Shown here piece by piece: positions 62,023 to 64,000 of a DNA stretch of 64,000 bases (the first letter of the stretch is position 1; each line of letters begins with the position of its first letter). The translations under genes and the position numbers were made by a program. The stretch is taken from positions 1 through 64,000 of the forward strand of contig JBDTRM010000147.1 in the NCBI GenBank assembly GCA_039931675.1, written 5' to 3'. This stretch comes from JAEUTH01 sp039931675 (GTDB taxonomy: Bacteria > Bacteroidota > Bacteroidia > AKYH767-A > OLB10). The notes under the pieces are model-generated. The model did not search any database. It was not told where the DNA came from and was given only the letters and a program-made list of their open reading frames with translations.

Positions 62023-63012
62023 CTAAAAATGAAGCCCCACACCGAATCCATAGGTGAATGATCCGGCATCTACTGAATGAGCAGCTAAAGCATGTTCGGT
62101 GCTAACTCCCGGTGCCTGTTCGAATTTAGAATGATTTAAACTATGGTTGTAAGTTATATCTGCTAATATGATAGAAAAGTTTTTGCCGAAGAATAATTCA
62201 ATTTTAGAATTAAGCATCACTCCTACCTGAAACTTTTTTGAATTGTATTCAGTTGGTGAGCCTGCTGTTGAATGTTGCGAATGGTATTGTAGTGATTCAT
62301 TAATTACGTTACCTGTTAAGCCTCCGCCAAGGCGTAAACCCAAAGCACATTTGCTTTTACGTTCATACGGTGTAAGATCATAAGACACATAAGGATTAAA
62401 TGAACTAACCTTTACATCAAGATTTAATTGATCAGTCTTATTGGAACCATGAAGAACATTTATGTGATTGCCATAGCTGCAAAAGTTAAATCCTAATTGG
62501 AACTTTGGTTTTAGATTATAGGATAAATCTAATTTTAATACTGATGATGTTTTTTCAAATTCAGGTTTTACATAAATTACTGTTGGTGCATAAGACTGAC
62601 CATAAGTGTACAAACCTAAAGTAAATATATCCCCAATCATATCAGCTACTGTATATTCGGGAGTATAAATTTCTTCTTTTAAATATCCTGATTCACTTAA
62701 AGCATTTTCAATTGAATTTGTGTAATTAAAATTACCATAATTTACCGTGGCAGAAAAATGAAACTTCGAGTTAAAATCTCTTAATTGGTGGCGATCAGTG
62801 TTGCTTCCTTCTCCTTTTGAATGGCTATTTTGTTTTGTATTTAAATGCTCGGCATATAATGGCAATAAACCTGACATTCTTAATTGATGCTTACCAGTTT
62901 TATTTCCATTTTCTTTTGAATGGGTATTTTGTTGTGCAAATAAATACTGACCGAATGAGGATAATAAAACAGCAACTGCTCCGATAACTTTGATTATTTG
63001 TAGCTTTTTCAT
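62023..63012 (-). CDS. predicted outer-membrane beta-barrel with an N-terminal 35-residue duplication
   Basis: The 329-residue protein has a signal peptide (about 1-26, ending LFAQ) and then two similar hydrophilic segments: QNTHSKENGNKTGKHQLR and QNSHSKGEGSNTDRHQLR, spaced by 35 residues and encoded by a 105-nt repeat. The remainder consists of barrel strands (LDLSYNLKPKFQLGFNFCSYG, CALGLRLGGGL, FSIILADITYNHSLNH) ending in a GVGLHF C-terminus. Function unknown. Convergent with the TRIC gene. Confidence 0.68.
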   Translation of the reverse strand: MKKLQIIKVIGAVAVLLSSFGQYLFAQQNTHSKENGNKTGKHQLRMSGLLPLYAEHLNTKQNSHSKGEGSNTDRHQLRDFNSKFHFSATVNYGNFNYTNSIENALSESGYLKEEIYTPEYTVADMIGDIFTLGLYTYGQSYAPTVIYVKPEFEKTSSVLKLDLSYNLKPKFQLGFNFCSYGNHINVLHGSNKTDQLNLDVKVSSFNPYVSYDLTPYERKSKCALGLRLGGGLTGNVINESLQYHSQHSTAGSPTEYNSKKFQVGVMLNSKIELFFGKNFSIILADITYNHSLNHSKFEQAPGVSTEHALAAHSVDAGSFTYGFGVGLHF

Positions 63013-63351
63013 TTTATAAGATTTTAATTTTGAATTATTGATTTTTTAAACAACTATTGAATTAACGCCCCAAAGGAAGTATCAAACGAAGGCTCATCAT
63101 AATTGATATTAGTGACGCGGTTAACCAAAAGCAGCAAAAACTAATTATGCTATCACATTTAAATCTTCTTTTTGCAGATTTTGCAACAAATCAGTTTTAT
63201 TAAAAGCAGCGTTGCAGGAATTAATAAAATAAAACATACAGTACTGTAAATAATCAAAAATATAATCGTTAGTCCTGGTCGGAATAAAGCAGGGAAAAGC
63301 TTCCCAATCGAAGCAAAATATCTTGTTAGCTTTGTGCGCACTTCTTAAAAT
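63013..63351. other. intergenic region between the barrel gene and tgt
   Basis: Mostly AT-rich. It holds the tgt promoter at its right end. Minus-strand frames of 60-72 codons in it overlap the tgt promoter and start and look like chance ORFs. No RNA gene is seen. Confidence 0.5.
63327..63334 (+). promoter_or_regulatory. -7 promoter element of tgt
   Basis: TAGCTTTG fits TAnnTTTG and lies 17 bp before the start codon at 63352. The -33 element is not clear. Confidence 0.45.
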
Positions 63352-64000
63352 ATGAAATTTCAATTAGCCGTTAGCGACCCTAAAAGCAAAGCACGCACGG
63401 GTATAATCAGTACCGATCATGGCGAAATCCTCACCCCTATTTTTATGCCTGTGGGCACAGCAGGTACTGTTAAAAGTGTTCATCAGCGTGAGTTGATCAA
63501 TGATATAAAAGCACAAATCATCTTAGGAAATACCTATCACCTGTCATTACGGCCGGGTATGGAAACTATGCAACAGGCCGGTGGATTGCATCAGTTTATG
63601 AATTGGGATAAACCTATTCTTACTGATAGTGGTGGTTACCAGGTGTATTCACTTTCCGAAAACAGGAAGATTGTTGAAGAAGGTGTAAAATTCCGTTCGC
63701 ATATTGATGGGTCGCACCAGTTTTTTTCACCTGAATCGGCTATTGATATCCAACGCAAGATTGGTGCTGATATCATTATGGCATTTGATGAATGTACCCC
63801 CTACCCTTGCGAATACAAACTTGCAAAGCTATCTATGGAGCTAACGCACCGCTGGTTAAAAAGGTGCTGTGATCATTTTGATAATAACCCGCCTTTATAC
63901 GGACATTCACAAACTTTATTTCCGATAATCCAGGGAAGCACTTATACCGATTTAAGAAAACAATCGGCTGAATATGCTGCAAGCATGAATCGCGAAGGCA
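63352..64000 (+). CDS. tgt: queuine tRNA-ribosyltransferase (5' part; continues beyond the window)
   Basis: 216 codons are present and the frame is open at the window end. The N-terminal sequence is that of Tgt: ARTGIISTDHGEILTPIFMPVGTAGTVKSV, GNTYHLSLRPG, the catalytic Asp92 in PILTDSGGYQVYSL, the IDIQRKIGADIIMAFDECTPYP stretch and IQGSTYTDLR. It exchanges guanine for the queuine precursor at the wobble position of GU(N) tRNAs. The zinc-binding C-terminal part is outside the window. Confidence 0.95.
   Translation, partial: MKFQLAVSDPKSKARTGIISTDHGEILTPIFMPVGTAGTVKSVHQRELINDIKAQIILGNTYHLSLRPGMETMQQAGGLHQFMNWDKPILTDSGGYQVYSLSENRKIVEEGVKFRSHIDGSHQFFSPESAIDIQRKIGADIIMAFDECTPYPCEYKLAKLSMELTHRWLKRCCDHFDNNPPLYGHSQTLFPIIQGSTYTDLRKQSAEYAASMNREG

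Noticed and set aside
63145..63363. Minus-strand 72-codon ORF overlapping the tgt start
   Set aside because: It crosses the tgt promoter and start codon on the opposite strand and shows no recognisable family.

Overview
The window reads as an AT-rich chromosomal segment of a Bacteroidota bacterium, most likely of the Chitinophagales/Sphingobacteriales type. This rests on gene families and signals, not on a marker-gene match. At least five proteins (starting at 1234, 16992, 22100, 26318 and, on the minus strand, 32333) are large secreted proteins, most with a recognisable type IX secretion (T9SS) C-terminal sorting domain. GWxTD, DUF4199, DUF5618 and DUF6580-like proteins are present, PPIase genes are clustered, and several starts have the Bacteroidota promoter form (-33 TTTG or TTG, -7 TAnnTTTG). 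Shine-Dalgarno sequences are mostly absent. The intergenic DNA is full of short palindromic and low-complexity repeats.

Layout. 1-6.0 kb: an OmpR-type response regulator, a secreted M43 metalloprotease, a rhomboid protease, a class IV aminotransferase, an alpha/beta hydrolase and a beta-barrel protein. 6.1-16.5 kb: mainly housekeeping genes, including pyrR-pyrB (separated by an inverted pair of palindromes), a TPR protein, phosphosulfolactate synthase, a rhodanese, a DedA protein, aroE, a DUF6580-like membrane protein and pbpC. 17-28.4 kb is the accessory part: a 1686-residue beta-helix surface protein followed by a tandem duplication of about 1.8 kb (its sorting domain plus the next gene). 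A complete IS66-family element with an 8-bp target duplication lies inside the duplicated sorting domain. A 252-bp array of twelve 21-bp units lies downstream.

28.4-40 kb: two surface proteins, a predicted barrel, DUF5618, fructose-6-phosphate aldolase, the SRP RNA gene (not an ORF; found by sequence and promoter), DUF4199, a dolichol-phosphate-mannose-synthase-like glycosyltransferase, an NlpC/P60 hydrolase translationally coupled to a lipoprotein, and trxB. 40.5-50.6 kb: a co-directional cell-envelope block with two parvulin PPIases flanking a PPIase-less lipoprotein, MoxR ATPase, ftsK and lolA. A threefold repeat of about 115-120 bp lies in front of the lipoprotein gene. 50.6-64 kb: an alkyltransferase-like protein lacking the methyl-acceptor cysteine, guaA, a periplasmic-binding-like lipoprotein, a small LuxR-type protein, a TPR protein, gyrA, tRNA-Ser(TGA), a GWxTD protein, a TRIC-type channel, a barrel protein and the 5' part of tgt.

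The least explained items are the 21-bp heptad-phase array at 28.04-28.29 kb, the duplication/IS66/in-frame-palindrome history of 21.8-27.8 kb, repeat DNA that runs into gene 5' ends at 38.0 and 43.1 kb, and the number of unrelated palindromic repeat families in one 64-kb window. No CRISPR array, prophage, restriction system or other defence cassette was found.
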